Source: Paenibacillus_AP thailandensis (GTDB lineage Bacteria; Bacillota; Bacilli; Paenibacillales; Paenibacillaceae). Taken from it: a stretch of 64,000 bases of DNA. The notes beneath the pieces are model-generated. The model worked only from the letters and a program-made list of their open reading frames with translations, was not told the DNA's origin and searched no databases. Each line of letters opens with the position of its first letter. Positions within the stretch are counted from its first letter, which is position 1. Location of the stretch: the NCBI RefSeq assembly GCF_042685365.1, contig NZ_JBHUMY010000006.1, positions 248,001-312,000 of the forward strand, written 5' to 3'. Positions 1 through 8,793 of this stretch are shown here, one piece after another. Both the position numbers and the translations under genes were made by a program.

Positions 1-235
1 GATCCTGCATCAATCGAATTTGACGGAACAATTTTTTGAGCTTAGAACCGGACTGGCCGGAGAAATATTGCAGAAATACGTCAACTACAGCATGAAGCTG
101 GCTATCGTCGGAGATTTTGACGCGTATGACAGCAACAGCCTGAAGGATTTTATCTATGAATGCAATAAAGGCAAGCAGGCGTTTTTCTTGAAAGACAGAG
201 AGGATGCGCTTCGCGCCCTGCATAGCATTAATTAA
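1..235 (+). CDS. DUF4180 family protein, 3' end only
   Basis: The reading frame is open from base 2, so the gene enters from outside the window and only about 77 C-terminal residues are visible. The segment FFELRTGLAGEILQK followed by KLAIVGDF and DFIYECNKG is characteristic of the small DUF4180 family, whose function is not known. An internal TTG at 20 could be read as a start, but the preceding codons look like normal coding sequence and there is no ribosome site there. It is followed by a hairpin terminator at 281-308. Family call fairly sure; function unknown. Confidence 0.75.
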   Translation, partial: ILHQSNLTEQFFELRTGLAGEILQKYVNYSMKLAIVGDFDAYDSNSLKDFIYECNKGKQAFFLKDREDALRALHSIN

Positions 236-280
236 AATACGTATAGTCGATATTTCAAGCATCGGGTACAAACAATTGCC

Positions 281-308
281 AACCGTCCTATGAACAGGGC
301 GGTTTTTG
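281..308 (+). terminator. Intrinsic terminator after the DUF4180 gene
   Basis: AACCGTCCT and AGGGCGGTT form a stem, with one G-T pair, round a six-base loop and run into five T residues. It separates the DUF4180 gene from the sigma factor gene. Confidence 0.7.
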
Positions 309-399
309 CTATTAAACCAAAAAGCCGTGTTCGTTTGTCAGAAACGACGCTCGTTTAGAGTCTATAGATCAGGCCGACAAAACGCGAGGTGCTATACAA

Positions 400-2127
400 A
401 TGACGGAACGATGGGAAACGCCCCTGGAAAAAGCGGAAGAAACGGAGCTGGTCCGGCAAGCGAAAGCCGGAAGCCGCGAAGCGTTCGGCGAGCTGGTGCG
501 CCGTCACCGGGCGAAGGTTTACGGATACGCCAAATCGATTGTCCAAGAGCCTGCCGCAGCGGAGGATATCGTGCAGGATGCGCTCATTCGCGCGTTTCTG
601 CATGTCGGCAAGCTGGCGGATATCCGCCGTTTTTTGCCATGGCTGCATCGAATCGTCCGCAACCGGGCTTATTCCGCGCTGCAGAGCAAGCATTACGTCC
701 GCGAACGGAATTTCGGACAGATTTCTTCGTCCGGCGGGAATGATTCGAACGGCACGGATTGGAGTTCTCTGGAGCATATTATGCAAAAGTTCGGCAGCCG
801 AAGCGCGATAAACGAGCACGGAAGAACGCCCGAGGATGAACTGGTACGCGCGGAGCTTCTTGCAATGATCGATAAGCTGCTGGGATGCTTGAACGAGAGG
901 GAGAGGCTCGTATTCGAAGCCCATTTCTTCGAGCAGCTGCCGCCGCAGGAAATCGCCAGGCTTACGGCGATGTCGTCCGCCAACGTCTATCAGCTCATTT
1001 CCCGTTCCCGCAAAAAGCTAGCCGCCGAAAGAGCCCGCGTCATGGTCGACCAATACTTGAAAACGAGAAAGGATTTGATCGGCTTGAAAAAGAAAGTTTT
1101 GGAGCAACCGGAAAAGCTGGCGGGAACCGCATGGTCGTCGGCCGGCGCATCGCTGCACGGCATCATCAATTATGACGAAGAACGGTACAGCTTGCCTAAG
1201 GTGATGGGCTTTACAGGGCTTGCTTTCCGCATCGGCATCGGAGAAGGAGACGTGCATATCGCGGGGCCTACAGGTTTCGACTTCAAATCGATATTACAAA
1301 GGGGAGCGGCGAACATGGGGCTGCATGCCGTCGCCGTATCCGAAATGAGCCCGGATATCGGCCCGAACTCCAATCTGATCGATCCGTATTTGCTGACGAG
1401 CGAGGCGAAAAACAAACGCCCGATCTCGGATGCGCTGCCCAAAGCGCTCGAGCTTATTCAACAATCGATCGATCGCGGAAAACCGGTTATGGCATGGGAT
1501 CTGTTTATTCCGGAGTTCGGCATCGTCTACGGCTACGACGACGAATCCCAAACGTTAAGCGCAGTCGAATGCGGCCGGTTCGGCGAGCTTCCATACGATC
1601 GTTTGGGACGCGGCTATTTGAAGGACTTGTTCGTGCTTGCGATCGCCGATGAGCGGGAACTCGGGCAACGCGACAGGCTTCGCGGCGCGTTGGAAACGAT
1701 TATCGACCATTATGACGGACGGGAACAACGCGTCGGCAATATCGTGACGGGGCTTGAGGCTTATGACGCATGGATGGAAGCGTTCAGCGGCGGAAACATC
1801 GAACCTAACGGCAACGCTTATAACGCCGCTGTCGTGCACGAAGCGCGGCAATTCGCCGCCGCGTTCCTTGAAGAGCTAGCCGCAAGCTGGCAGGGGACGG
1901 ATGAGGCCGACGTCCGCATACGCCGCTTGTGCACAGGAGCTTCCGCTTTGTACCGGCAGTTGGCGGAACCGCTGCGAGAGCTTACGTCGATGTTTCCGTT
2001 TCCCGAAGGCGGACAACCGAACGACAAAGCGAACGCTTTGGCAGCCGACCGGATTTTGGAGCAAGCGAAGGCTCTTGAGCTGCAAGCAGTCGGCTTGTTG
2101 AGACAGATCTACAAAGAACTGAATTAA
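400..2127 (+). CDS. ECF-type RNA polymerase sigma factor with long C-terminal extension
   Basis: The first ~210 residues are a sigma-70 family ECF factor: region 2 at about residues 25-95 (LVRRHRAKVYGYAKSIV, EDIVQDALIRAF, RRFLPWLHRIVRN) and region 4 at about 150-210 (LNERERLVFEAHFFEQL, then the helix-turn-helix PPQEIARLTAMSSANVYQLI). ECF factors are usually 160-200 residues; this one has 575. Residues ~220-575 form an extra domain with segments such as GASLHGIINY, MGFTGLAFRI, IDRGKPVMAWD and FGIVYGYDD, which recall papain-like BtrH/C39-type folds but without an obvious catalytic Cys. No anti-sigma gene lies beside it, so the extension may do the sensing; that is inference. ATG at 400 has GAGGTG nine bases upstream. 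Confidence 0.85.
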   Translation: MTERWETPLEKAEETELVRQAKAGSREAFGELVRRHRAKVYGYAKSIVQEPAAAEDIVQDALIRAFLHVGKLADIRRFLPWLHRIVRNRAYSALQSKHYVRERNFGQISSSGGNDSNGTDWSSLEHIMQKFGSRSAINEHGRTPEDELVRAELLAMIDKLLGCLNERERLVFEAHFFEQLPPQEIARLTAMSSANVYQLISRSRKKLAAERARVMVDQYLKTRKDLIGLKKKVLEQPEKLAGTAWSSAGASLHGIINYDEERYSLPKVMGFTGLAFRIGIGEGDVHIAGPTGFDFKSILQRGAANMGLHAVAVSEMSPDIGPNSNLIDPYLLTSEAKNKRPISDALPKALELIQQSIDRGKPVMAWDLFIPEFGIVYGYDDESQTLSAVECGRFGELPYDRLGRGYLKDLFVLAIADERELGQRDRLRGALETIIDHYDGREQRVGNIVTGLEAYDAWMEAFSGGNIEPNGNAYNAAVVHEARQFAAAFLEELAASWQGTDEADVRIRRLCTGASALYRQLAEPLRELTSMFPFPEGGQPNDKANALAADRILEQAKALELQAVGLLRQIYKELN

Positions 2128-2141
2128 TGGCTATTGACCGA

Positions 2142-2165
2142 GCGCCCCTAGGGGCGTTTTTTTTA
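2142..2165 (+). terminator. Intrinsic terminator after the sigma factor gene
   Basis: GCGCCCC TA GGGGCG, a compact GC stem, is followed directly by eight T residues. Confidence 0.85.
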
Positions 2166-2233
2166 GTGCGGGCAGGCGAGAGCGGGGGCGGCGTTGAATT
2201 GTTATACCTATATGGGAAAAAGGAGTGCTGCCG

Positions 2234-2779
2234 ATGAAGGCGTTATTAGTAATCGATGTGCAGAACGGTATCGTGGACCTTGGGGATTTCAACAAAGAGC
2301 TTTCTTTGACCGAAAGCGTGATTAAAGATTTTAAACGAAGCGGAAGTCCCGTCATCTTTATGAGGCATTTCGACGATAGGGAAGAAAGCCCGCTGCACGA
2401 AAGCTCGGCCGGCTCGGAACTGCACGGTTCGTTAAAGGATTACGCCGACTATGTGCTGGCGAAGCGAACGCCGAATTCCTTTTACAATACGGAGCTGTCC
2501 GCTACGTTGGAACGATTGGGCGCCGCTCACCTGTTCGTCGCCGGCTTCGAGACGGAGTTTTGCTGCCTGTTTACCGCGATCGCGGCATTTGACAGAGGGT
2601 ATAAAGTTACTTTTATCAAGGACGCGACCGGAACCGGCAACACGGGCGAAACATACGGAATGCAAGGATTGGACATTCGAAATTTTGTAGGAAAAGTGCT
2701 GGATTGGTCGAATGTCATCGAAGTGCTGGACTATGAGCAATACGACGAGAAGTACAATTCCGAAACGTTTCCGGGATGA
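2234..2779 (+). CDS. Cysteine hydrolase, isochorismatase family
   Basis: A single-domain cysteine hydrolase of 181 residues, the usual length for the isochorismatase-like family. The three expected catalytic residues are visible: Asp in ALLVIDVQNG near residue 8, Lys in LAKRTPNSF, and Cys in AGFETEFCC. Family members hydrolyse amides or nicotinamide-like compounds, so the substrate cannot be named from sequence. A GTG at 2225 is in frame, but AGGAG (2221-2225) stands eight bases before ATG 2234, so that start is preferred. It stands alone between a terminator and the YitT gene, probably in the cytoplasm. Confidence 0.85.
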   Translation: MKALLVIDVQNGIVDLGDFNKELSLTESVIKDFKRSGSPVIFMRHFDDREESPLHESSAGSELHGSLKDYADYVLAKRTPNSFYNTELSATLERLGAAHLFVAGFETEFCCLFTAIAAFDRGYKVTFIKDATGTGNTGETYGMQGLDIRNFVGKVLDWSNVIEVLDYEQYDEKYNSETFPG

Positions 2780-2942
2780 ACCGCAAGCGGGTAGAGGCAT
2801 ATGCCATCGGCCGGAGAGCCCCGGACAACAACCGGATTGGGCAATAGCGCCGGACAGCGTAATCATCGCTTGCGGCCGCAGGACAAGTTTGGACTCCGGC
2901 TGCATATATATGGGAACATATCCGTGCCAGGAGGCATCCTTT

Positions 2943-3536
2943 ATGTTCTCGGTTCGCAAAGTGATAGCTGTCGTCATAGGGAGCGTGTTATGCTCCGTGG
3001 GAATCAATTTTTTTCTGACGCCGCTGCGCGTGCTTGACGGCGGGCTTATCGGCATCGCGCTAATATGCAATTATCTGTTCAAAATGAAGGTCGGACTGGT
3101 CATGCTGCTGTGCAGCCTGCCGATTTTCGTCCTCGCCTGGCGCAGAAGCAAGGATCTCGTGCTTAACAGCATTAACGGATTGCTGCTGTCCAGTTATGCG
3201 ATCGATATTTTGGCCCCTTACCAATATCATTTTCTTTATTACATCGAATGGACGCCTTATACAAGAGCGGTGCTGGGCGGCGCGATCATCGGGACCGGAA
3301 TCGGCATTATGGCCAGGTACGGAACTTCAACCGGCGGCACCGACCTGCTGGCGCATATCATCGCCCGATACGTGCCGCTCAATATCGGCGTCATTATTCT
3401 TCTTACGGATGCCTTCGTCGTAGGAATCGGCAGCTTATTGCTGGAGGAGGAAACCTTGCTGATGTCGATGCTGACCATTACGGCTGGCGGCGTGGCGACG
3501 AGCTTATGCACGCTATCGTCCGGAAACCGGCATTAA
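2943..3536 (+). CDS. YitT family membrane protein (DUF161)
   Basis: The protein has about 197 residues, nearly all in hydrophobic membrane segments: KVIAVVIGSVLCSVGINFFLTPL at the N-terminus, then VGLVMLLCSLPIFVLAW, and the Gly-rich AVLGGAIIGTGIGIMARYGTS typical of YitT proteins. It lacks the C-terminal DUF2179 domain of the longer ~280-residue members and matches the short form. Transport function and substrate are unknown for this family. The frame is open upstream to 2712, but AGGAGG at 2929-2934 fixes ATG 2943. No sign of frameshift was found in the other frames at the 3' end. Confidence 0.8.
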   Translation: MFSVRKVIAVVIGSVLCSVGINFFLTPLRVLDGGLIGIALICNYLFKMKVGLVMLLCSLPIFVLAWRRSKDLVLNSINGLLLSSYAIDILAPYQYHFLYYIEWTPYTRAVLGGAIIGTGIGIMARYGTSTGGTDLLAHIIARYVPLNIGVIILLTDAFVVGIGSLLLEEETLLMSMLTITAGGVATSLCTLSSGNRH

Positions 3537-3562
3537 AGCAAGCTTCTCGCCGCAGCCGCAGG

Positions 3563-3590
3563 GCAAAAAAAATAGCCCGTCGCCGCGGGC
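3563..3590 (-). terminator. Candidate minus-strand terminator downstream of the cyclase gene
   Basis: On the minus strand GCCCG CGGCGA CGGGC is followed by TATTTTTTTT, the arrangement of an intrinsic terminator. It lies about 240 bases beyond the stop of the cyclase gene and just past the stop of the convergent YitT gene. Confidence 0.55.
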
Positions 3591-3662
3591 AAAATAGGAT
3601 AGGTGTTCAATGTCGAATAAGAACGATTCTATTATGCGGCAATAACCTTAAAATGAAATGAA

Positions 3663-3810
3663 TAGAAGCTTAAAGACTAGAATTTTTTACTTAAGTTTCT
3701 ACTATTCGAAGGCCAATTCCATGAAAAAAACTTAAAACCAGATGTCTGAAGCTTCAAGGGAATCCCTTTCGGAATGAAATGGCCGTCAAAGTTTAGTTCA
3801 GCTTATACAG
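3663..3810. repeat. Dispersed intergenic repeat, copy A
   Basis: The stretch 3756-3810 matches 39564-39617 at about 47 of 54 positions with one single-base gap, by eye. Shared blocks include AAGGGAATCC, TTTCGG, GGCCGTCAAAGTTT and CTTATA. The unit contains nested short palindromes (GAAGCTTC, AGGGATTCCCT-like) and weakly complementary ends, so it may fold. It occupies the gap between YitT and the cyclase. The left border is uncertain. Confidence 0.55.
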
Positions 3811-3826
3811 CACCCCTCAGAGGACT

Positions 3827-5743
3827 TCAGCGGAAAAACTTCTCGTAATGGGCGAGAGTAAGCAGCGGCCATATCGTTTTGTAGCTGTAATAATCGGAAT
3901 AGAACAGGCCGGGCAGCCCGGCTCCCGTCGGATAATGATGCGTCCAATTCGGTTCGGCTTGCAATTGGTCCAATAGCGACCTTATGCCCCGGTCGATTTC
4001 GGCGGAAGGCTTCGCATGCGCCGCGATAAGCGCATCCAGCGCCCACGCGGTTTGCGAAGGCGTGCCGGCTCTCAGAGGCACATATTCCCCGGCCACGTCG
4101 CTTCTGCACGATTCCCCCCACCCTCCGTCCGCGTTCTGGACGTTCAATAGAAAGCGAACGCCCCGCCGCACGGCGCCGTTATCCGTTCCCGTACCGGTTG
4201 CCAGAAGCCCCGTTAACGCGGACCAAGTCCCGTACAGGTAACAGATCCCCCATCTTCCGTACCAGGAACCGTCCTTCTCCTGATGCTGGAACAGCCACTC
4301 GGAACCGTGAAGGATGTAGTCCAACCGGACATCCAAGCCGGCCGAGCCCAAAAACTCCAGCGTTCTTCCGGTCAAGTCCGCCGTAGACGGGTCAATCGCA
4401 ACCGATTTGGCTCCGTCGACCGGCAGCCAGGTAAGCCATTCTTTGTCCGTATCCTTCTCGAAAGCCGCCCAACCCCCGTCCCGGTTCTGCATCGACAATA
4501 CCCAGTTCAAGCCGCGGTTCCATGCGTCCAGATGCCTCTCGTCCTTTGTTCGGAGCCGGGCGATTGCGCGCAGGGCCGCCGTCGTGTCGTCGACGTCCGG
4601 GTTGATCGCGTTCGAATCGGAGAAGCCCCAGCCGCCGGGCACCGGGTTCGGATTGCGAAGGCTCCAATCCGCAAGGCTGCGATGCTGCTTGCCGAGCAAA
4701 TAATTTGCGGCGCGTCCGATAGCCGGATGACGGGCGGGCAGCCCCGCTTCCTGAAGCGCGTGGGACAGCAGCGCCGTATCCCAGACGGCGGAAGGGGTAT
4801 TCTGGAGAAAAACATGCTTGCCGTCCTCGGTTTGACCAAGCATCGAGGCAAGCCCTTCGATCGCCCGGACGATGACCGGATGGCGTTTGCCGTACCCTAA
4901 CGACAGCAGCGCCATAATCATCAGCAGCGTGCTTGTGCCGTAGCTGTACAGCGTCCCGTCGGCTTCGATCCGATCGAGCATAAACCGCTCCGCCTTGCGC
5001 CGGGCTTGCTCCCGCAGCTCGGCCGGAAAGCCGGCCAGCTTGGAGACGGCCTGTTTGACGGCATCGAGCATCGCGTCAAGTCCACGGTTCGTTCCGGACG
5101 GGCCGGGTTCCGTCTCATCCGGAGCATCGCCGTCGCCGTCGCGGTTGCCGATCAGCATAAACAAGTCCGGCGAAACGGGCGTCTTTATCGCATACCGCCG
5201 GTCGGCAAGCAGCATGATCGGGACGAAATGAACGCGGCCGTAAGCGGAGAAATCGAACAGGTTGACGGGAAAATGGGGAGGAAACAGCAGAAGCTCGATG
5301 GGCAATATGAGCTTTGTCGGCCAAGGGTACTGCCCCGTTGCGGCCAGAAACGTTTTGGTCAAGACGCTGTTCACCTTGCGCAAGCCGCCCCGAGAGGCAA
5401 TAAACCGGCGGGCGAGCTGCATGGACTCGTCCGCCTCGCTGCTGTAGCCGCTGTAAAGCAGCGCGTAATACGCGTCCACGGAAGCGGACAGATTGCCTTT
5501 CGGCTCGTCCTTGTATACTTTCCAGGAGCCGTCCGGCTGCTGAACCGACTTGATGCGGTCGTGCAGCTTGCGGATCAGCTCTTCGTCCGGATGCTCCAAC
5601 GTCCGGAGCACGATAATGAAATAGGCGTCCGGCGATGTGCCTCCGTCGAACGGGAAGCGCCAGCTTCCGTCCGGCTGCTGCCTCTGCAGCAGCTCGCCGC
5701 TTATTTGACGGATCGCTTCCGTAACGTCCAGGTTGAGCGTCAT
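3827..5743 (-). CDS. shc: Squalene-hopene cyclase / sporulenol synthase family terpene cyclase
   Basis: A 638-residue class II terpene cyclase, the full length of the family. The acidic protonation motif DVDDTT is at residues 383-388, and several QW repeats are clear (QQPDGSW at 22 and 69, then QNRDGGW, QEKDGSW, QNADGGW). Such enzymes cyclise squalene to hopanoids or, in Bacillus, C35 tetraprenyl-curcumene to sporulenes, working at the membrane surface. Sequence alone does not separate these two; a spore former makes the sporulene alternative plausible. On the minus strand AGGAAGGAG precedes ATG 5743. A YisP-like prenyl synthase homologue lies 4 kb away at 9927, in another transcription unit. 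Confidence 0.85.
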   Translation of the reverse strand: MTLNLDVTEAIRQISGELLQRQQPDGSWRFPFDGGTSPDAYFIIVLRTLEHPDEELIRKLHDRIKSVQQPDGSWKVYKDEPKGNLSASVDAYYALLYSGYSSEADESMQLARRFIASRGGLRKVNSVLTKTFLAATGQYPWPTKLILPIELLLFPPHFPVNLFDFSAYGRVHFVPIMLLADRRYAIKTPVSPDLFMLIGNRDGDGDAPDETEPGPSGTNRGLDAMLDAVKQAVSKLAGFPAELREQARRKAERFMLDRIEADGTLYSYGTSTLLMIMALLSLGYGKRHPVIVRAIEGLASMLGQTEDGKHVFLQNTPSAVWDTALLSHALQEAGLPARHPAIGRAANYLLGKQHRSLADWSLRNPNPVPGGWGFSDSNAINPDVDDTTAALRAIARLRTKDERHLDAWNRGLNWVLSMQNRDGGWAAFEKDTDKEWLTWLPVDGAKSVAIDPSTADLTGRTLEFLGSAGLDVRLDYILHGSEWLFQHQEKDGSWYGRWGICYLYGTWSALTGLLATGTGTDNGAVRRGVRFLLNVQNADGGWGESCRSDVAGEYVPLRAGTPSQTAWALDALIAAHAKPSAEIDRGIRSLLDQLQAEPNWTHHYPTGAGLPGLFYSDYYSYKTIWPLLTLAHYEKFFR

Positions 5744-5956
5744 TGCGGTTCTCCTTCCTATACGGGCAAAAATAAGCTATTGTATAGCCTATGAGCGAAA
5801 AGAAGTGAGATGAACCTTAAAACCTTTCTTTAAAGCGGTATCCCGTTTTCCAAGATTATTCGACAGGATTTTTTTTAATTGCAGTATGAAACAAAATCGC
5901 GGGTGAACGCGTATGTATTACGTCTCCCGTTTTTTTCCGGGAAAGGAGTGATATAG

Positions 5957-6172
5957 GTGGATACGGCAATCAAGGTTAACGTTATGGAAAAATTGGCAAG
6001 CGGAGAATTGCGCGAAATTGACGAGCGAGAGTGGACGGCGGCGATGATCGAAAGCCTGAACCATGTCAATTACATCATGATCGGCGGAGTCGAATACGAA
6101 ACGATCGAAGGCCGGTTAAACGTCGACACGGGTGCGCTCGAGCTGCTTGTCGCGAAAGTGATGCATCGATAA
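5957..6172 (+). CDS. Small hypothetical protein, first gene of the ATP-grasp operon
   Basis: A 71-residue soluble protein rich in Glu, Ile and Val, containing REIDEREWTAAMIESLNHVNY and MIGGVEYETIEGRLNV. I do not recognise the family. The GTG start has AAAGGAG at 5942-5948, an ideal eight bases upstream. It lies 19 bases before the next gene and shares its direction with the four genes that follow, so it is probably cotranscribed with them. Codon usage looks like its neighbours, which supports it being real. Confidence 0.65.
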   Translation: MDTAIKVNVMEKLASGELREIDEREWTAAMIESLNHVNYIMIGGVEYETIEGRLNVDTGALELLVAKVMHR

Positions 6173-6191
6173 CGGACGGAGGGGTTCATGG

Positions 6192-6899
6192 ATGACAGAG
6201 AAAGACAAGCGGCAGAAGGAATTGCATCTTCGTTTTTTTACGAAGGACGGAATGCCGCTGAAGGTATTGTCGACATCGCTTGGAATCGCGCTCATTGCGC
6301 ATGCGATGGGTTCCGCGGCGCCTGCCGGCAACGTTTATGCCGAGGCTGCGGGAGAGGCGGCGGCGTCGCCTGACGGGGCGCCGAAGCTCGTCGAATGGTC
6401 GACGGAGGAAGTAAAAGCGTATTACGACGCTTATCTCGATTGGAACATTCCGATGCTGCAGGAGGAGGAAGAAGAAGGGCAAACGACGGGCTCCGGCTCC
6501 GCGTCTGGCGGCGGAACAGCTCTCGGAGGCGGAACGGCCACCGGAGGCGGAACGACGGTCATCCATTCCGGCTTCGGATGGGATGACTTGATGCTGTACC
6601 ATCTTATCTTTAATCAAGGCAACGCTTATTCGTCTTCGGCTTGGCACGGGTCGCATACGGCTTACGACTATCGGACGGGGAAAGTCTACAAGCCGGCGAC
6701 TTACAGCTCGGGAACGTTCCAGAACAAGCCGGTCACAGGCTCGGCCGTCAAGCCTAAGACGTCGAACACGACCGGCTCCATTACGCGCCGCTCAACCTCG
6801 TCCTCCCCTGGCGGCATCGGCGGCAACTCCAGCGGCTACACCTCTTCGAGCTCCGGCTCAAGCTCGTCGAAGTCGACCGGATCGAGTTTCGGCGGATGA
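6192..6899 (+). CDS. Secreted Gly/Ser-rich protein, candidate amidoligase partner
   Basis: The 235-residue protein has a basic start, a hydrophobic stretch at ~22-42 (PLKVLSTSLGIALIAHAMGSAAPAG) and a likely signal cleavage after VYAEA. The middle has an acidic EEEEE run and TGGG/SGGG repeats; the C-terminal third is nearly all Ser, Thr and Gly and ends SKSTGSSFGG. In composition and gene position it resembles the YjfM/YgiB (DUF1190) proteins found beside glutathionylspermidine-synthase-like enzymes, but I could not confirm homology. GGAGG at 6178-6182 sets ATG 6192. It overlaps the ligase gene by four bases (ATGA), so the two are probably translated together. Confidence 0.7.
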   Translation: MTEKDKRQKELHLRFFTKDGMPLKVLSTSLGIALIAHAMGSAAPAGNVYAEAAGEAAASPDGAPKLVEWSTEEVKAYYDAYLDWNIPMLQEEEEEGQTTGSGSASGGGTALGGGTATGGGTTVIHSGFGWDDLMLYHLIFNQGNAYSSSAWHGSHTAYDYRTGKVYKPATYSSGTFQNKPVTGSAVKPKTSNTTGSITRRSTSSSPGGIGGNSSGYTSSSSGSSSSKSTGSSFGG

Positions 6900-8095
6900 C
6901 GCGCGTATTCGAAACGGTCGGCAAGCCGCATCCCGACCGGGCGGAGCAGGTAAGGCTGCTGAGCGAGCTTGGGTTCGGCTGGGCGGATCTGGACGACGAG
7001 CCGTATTGGATCGACCAGGCGATCGCAATGCGGGAAGACGTTTACCGCGAACTTATGGATGCTTCGGCCACGTTATGGAGTCTGTTCGACCGGACGGTCA
7101 GGCACTTCGTGATCGGCCGGCGCGAATTGTACGCGATGCTGGGGGTTCCTCCCGTCTTATGGGAAGCGCTGGATAAGCTCCCGATCAACGGAAAGGGGCT
7201 CATCAGCCGGTATGCGAGATTCGATTTCGCCATATCCGACGAAGGCGACATTAAGCTGCTCGAGTTGAACGCGGATACGCCGACCGGGTATGTGGAGGCT
7301 GCGGAGGCTACGCCTTGGGTATGCGCAAAGCACGGGATTGGCACGCGGAACGGCCGGATGAAGGAGCTTATCGCGCAAGCTTGGGCGGAAGAGCGGCCGG
7401 ATACGGCGGCGTGCGTGGCTTACGGCTCGCATGCGGAAGATTCTGGCACGATCGATATGCTGATCAAGCATAGCGGACTTGGCGTCAAAGCGGCGGATTG
7501 TCTCGAGCTGTGGGTGGACAACGGAGTGCTGAAGGACGGCAGGGGAGAGCCGATCCGCCGGATGTTCGCGTTGTATCCGAAGGAGTGGATGCATGTCGAC
7601 GACGGAGGCGATGCGCTCGCTTACGCTCTGGAGACCGGCAATTTGACCTTGTTTAATCCGGTTCACGCAATCTTGCTCCAGTCCAAGGGACTGCAGGCGC
7701 TCATCTGGGGATTGTACGAGCTTGGCATGTTCTATGACGAGGAGGAGCGGGAAACGATATCCCGATATATGCTGCCGACTTACAATAAAGCCGTCTTCGA
7801 CGGAAGCTATGTGTCCAAGTCGATGTTCGGCAGAGAGGGCGGCTCCGTCACGATTTACAATGAAGCCGGAGAGCTGGAAGCGAAGGATACGGACGGCTTC
7901 GACACGAGCAGCCTGTTCCCGCGCGTTTACCAGAAAAGAGCCGAGCTTGCGAGCGTGCGTCTCGAAGCGGGCGGCTTCCGTCTGCTCACCGGCGTGTTCG
8001 TCCTTAACGGCGAGCCGTGCGGCTTGCTCGGAAGAGCCGGCGGTTTGATTACCGGCAATACCAGCCATTTTGTCGCGATAGGAGTGGGGGATTGA
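6896..8095 (+). CDS. Glutathionylspermidine synthase-like ATP-grasp amidoligase
   Basis: A 399-residue protein corresponding to the C-terminal ATP-grasp synthetase domain of glutathionylspermidine synthase, without the amidase half found in E. coli GspS. The metal and substrate segment LLELNADTPTGYVEA lies at residues 121-134, with Glu123, Asn125 and Asp127 as likely metal ligands, and the C-terminus GLITGNTSHFVAIGV is typical of the family. Stand-alone members (YjfC-like) are thought to ligate amines or peptides rather than make glutathionylspermidine; Firmicutes mostly lack glutathione, so another substrate is likely. ATG 6896 overlaps the upstream stop and has no strong ribosome site, implying translational coupling. 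Confidence 0.85.
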   Translation: MTRVFETVGKPHPDRAEQVRLLSELGFGWADLDDEPYWIDQAIAMREDVYRELMDASATLWSLFDRTVRHFVIGRRELYAMLGVPPVLWEALDKLPINGKGLISRYARFDFAISDEGDIKLLELNADTPTGYVEAAEATPWVCAKHGIGTRNGRMKELIAQAWAEERPDTAACVAYGSHAEDSGTIDMLIKHSGLGVKAADCLELWVDNGVLKDGRGEPIRRMFALYPKEWMHVDDGGDALAYALETGNLTLFNPVHAILLQSKGLQALIWGLYELGMFYDEEERETISRYMLPTYNKAVFDGSYVSKSMFGREGGSVTIYNEAGELEAKDTDGFDTSSLFPRVYQKRAELASVRLEAGGFRLLTGVFVLNGEPCGLLGRAGGLITGNTSHFVAIGVGD

Positions 8096-8793
8096 TGAAT
8101 CATTACGGTTACAGGAAGCCGGACGGGCCTAGCGGCTCGGGCCGCTTTCTTTCGCTCGCGTTTGGCGCCATCGTGTTCATTATTATCATGAGCGTCCTGT
8201 TTAACGCTTGCTCCAGCAGCAACTACGGCGGTTCGTCCGTATCGTGGTCGTCGTCGGATAACGCCGGCACGGCCGGGCAGGCGAAGCAGGAGACGACGGT
8301 TCCGTGGGATTACCGGATTGCGGAAGCGGAAGTCGGCGATTTGATCGGCCAGGACATGACCGTCCTGCCGGACAACGAGCTGATGCCGAACGACGGGAAT
8401 TACGGCACCGGGGACAAAATTTGGGCGCTGCAGTATATGGATGCGGAAATGACGACGGACAGCGACGGGAAAAACGAGATTAAGCTTAGCGCCTGGAGAA
8501 CGATCAAAACGTTCAAGACGAAGGAAGAAGCCGAAGCGGATATGAACAAGCTGAAGGTCCGGATCAAAACGGAAACGAAGCTCGTCGGCGTTTACAAAAC
8601 GGAATACAACGGCGAAACCCGGCAATTCGCCGTGCTGGAGCTTCCTTCCGGCAACCGGGTGAAGCAGCCGATCGACGCGGAGCGTTACGGCGCGCTGAAG
8701 TCGGCGGACAAAGCGAATATTATTTTGGAAGAAGTGCACGATTTTGCGGATTATGATTTGACGTATGCCAAATTTCGGGGGTGGGCTTCGTGA
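8095..8793 (+). CDS. Membrane-anchored DUF4247-like lipoprotein
   Basis: The 232-residue protein has an N-terminal hydrophobic helix at ~16-34 ending in LFNAC, an acceptable lipobox, then a Ser/Gly linker and a soluble domain (RIAEAEVGDLIGQDMTVLP, ALQYMDAEM, FKTKEEAEADMNKL, FAVLELPSGN). From memory this fits DUF4247, a family found with DUF350 proteins and polyamine-related enzymes; I rate that assignment as tentative. ATG 8095 overlaps the previous TGA by one base and GGAGTGGGGG lies upstream. The open frame extends back to 8017, but that part overlaps the ligase gene and is not needed. Confidence 0.65.
   Translation: MNHYGYRKPDGPSGSGRFLSLAFGAIVFIIIMSVLFNACSSSNYGGSSVSWSSSDNAGTAGQAKQETTVPWDYRIAEAEVGDLIGQDMTVLPDNELMPNDGNYGTGDKIWALQYMDAEMTTDSDGKNEIKLSAWRTIKTFKTKEEAEADMNKLKVRIKTETKLVGVYKTEYNGETRQFAVLELPSGNRVKQPIDAERYGALKSADKANIILEEVHDFADYDLTYAKFRGWAS

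Noticed and set aside
2712..2942. Longer YitT start at 2712
   Set aside because: It overlaps the hydrolase gene and encodes a non-hydrophobic Arg/Pro-rich stretch; AGGAGG marks ATG 2943.
3248..3661. Frameshifted C-terminal domain of YitT in another frame
   Set aside because: The alternative frame shows no DUF2179 features; the short YitT form is common.
5006..5794. 262-residue plus-strand frame opposite the terpene cyclase
   Set aside because: It is the antisense shadow of a well-supported gene; no family features and no ribosome site.
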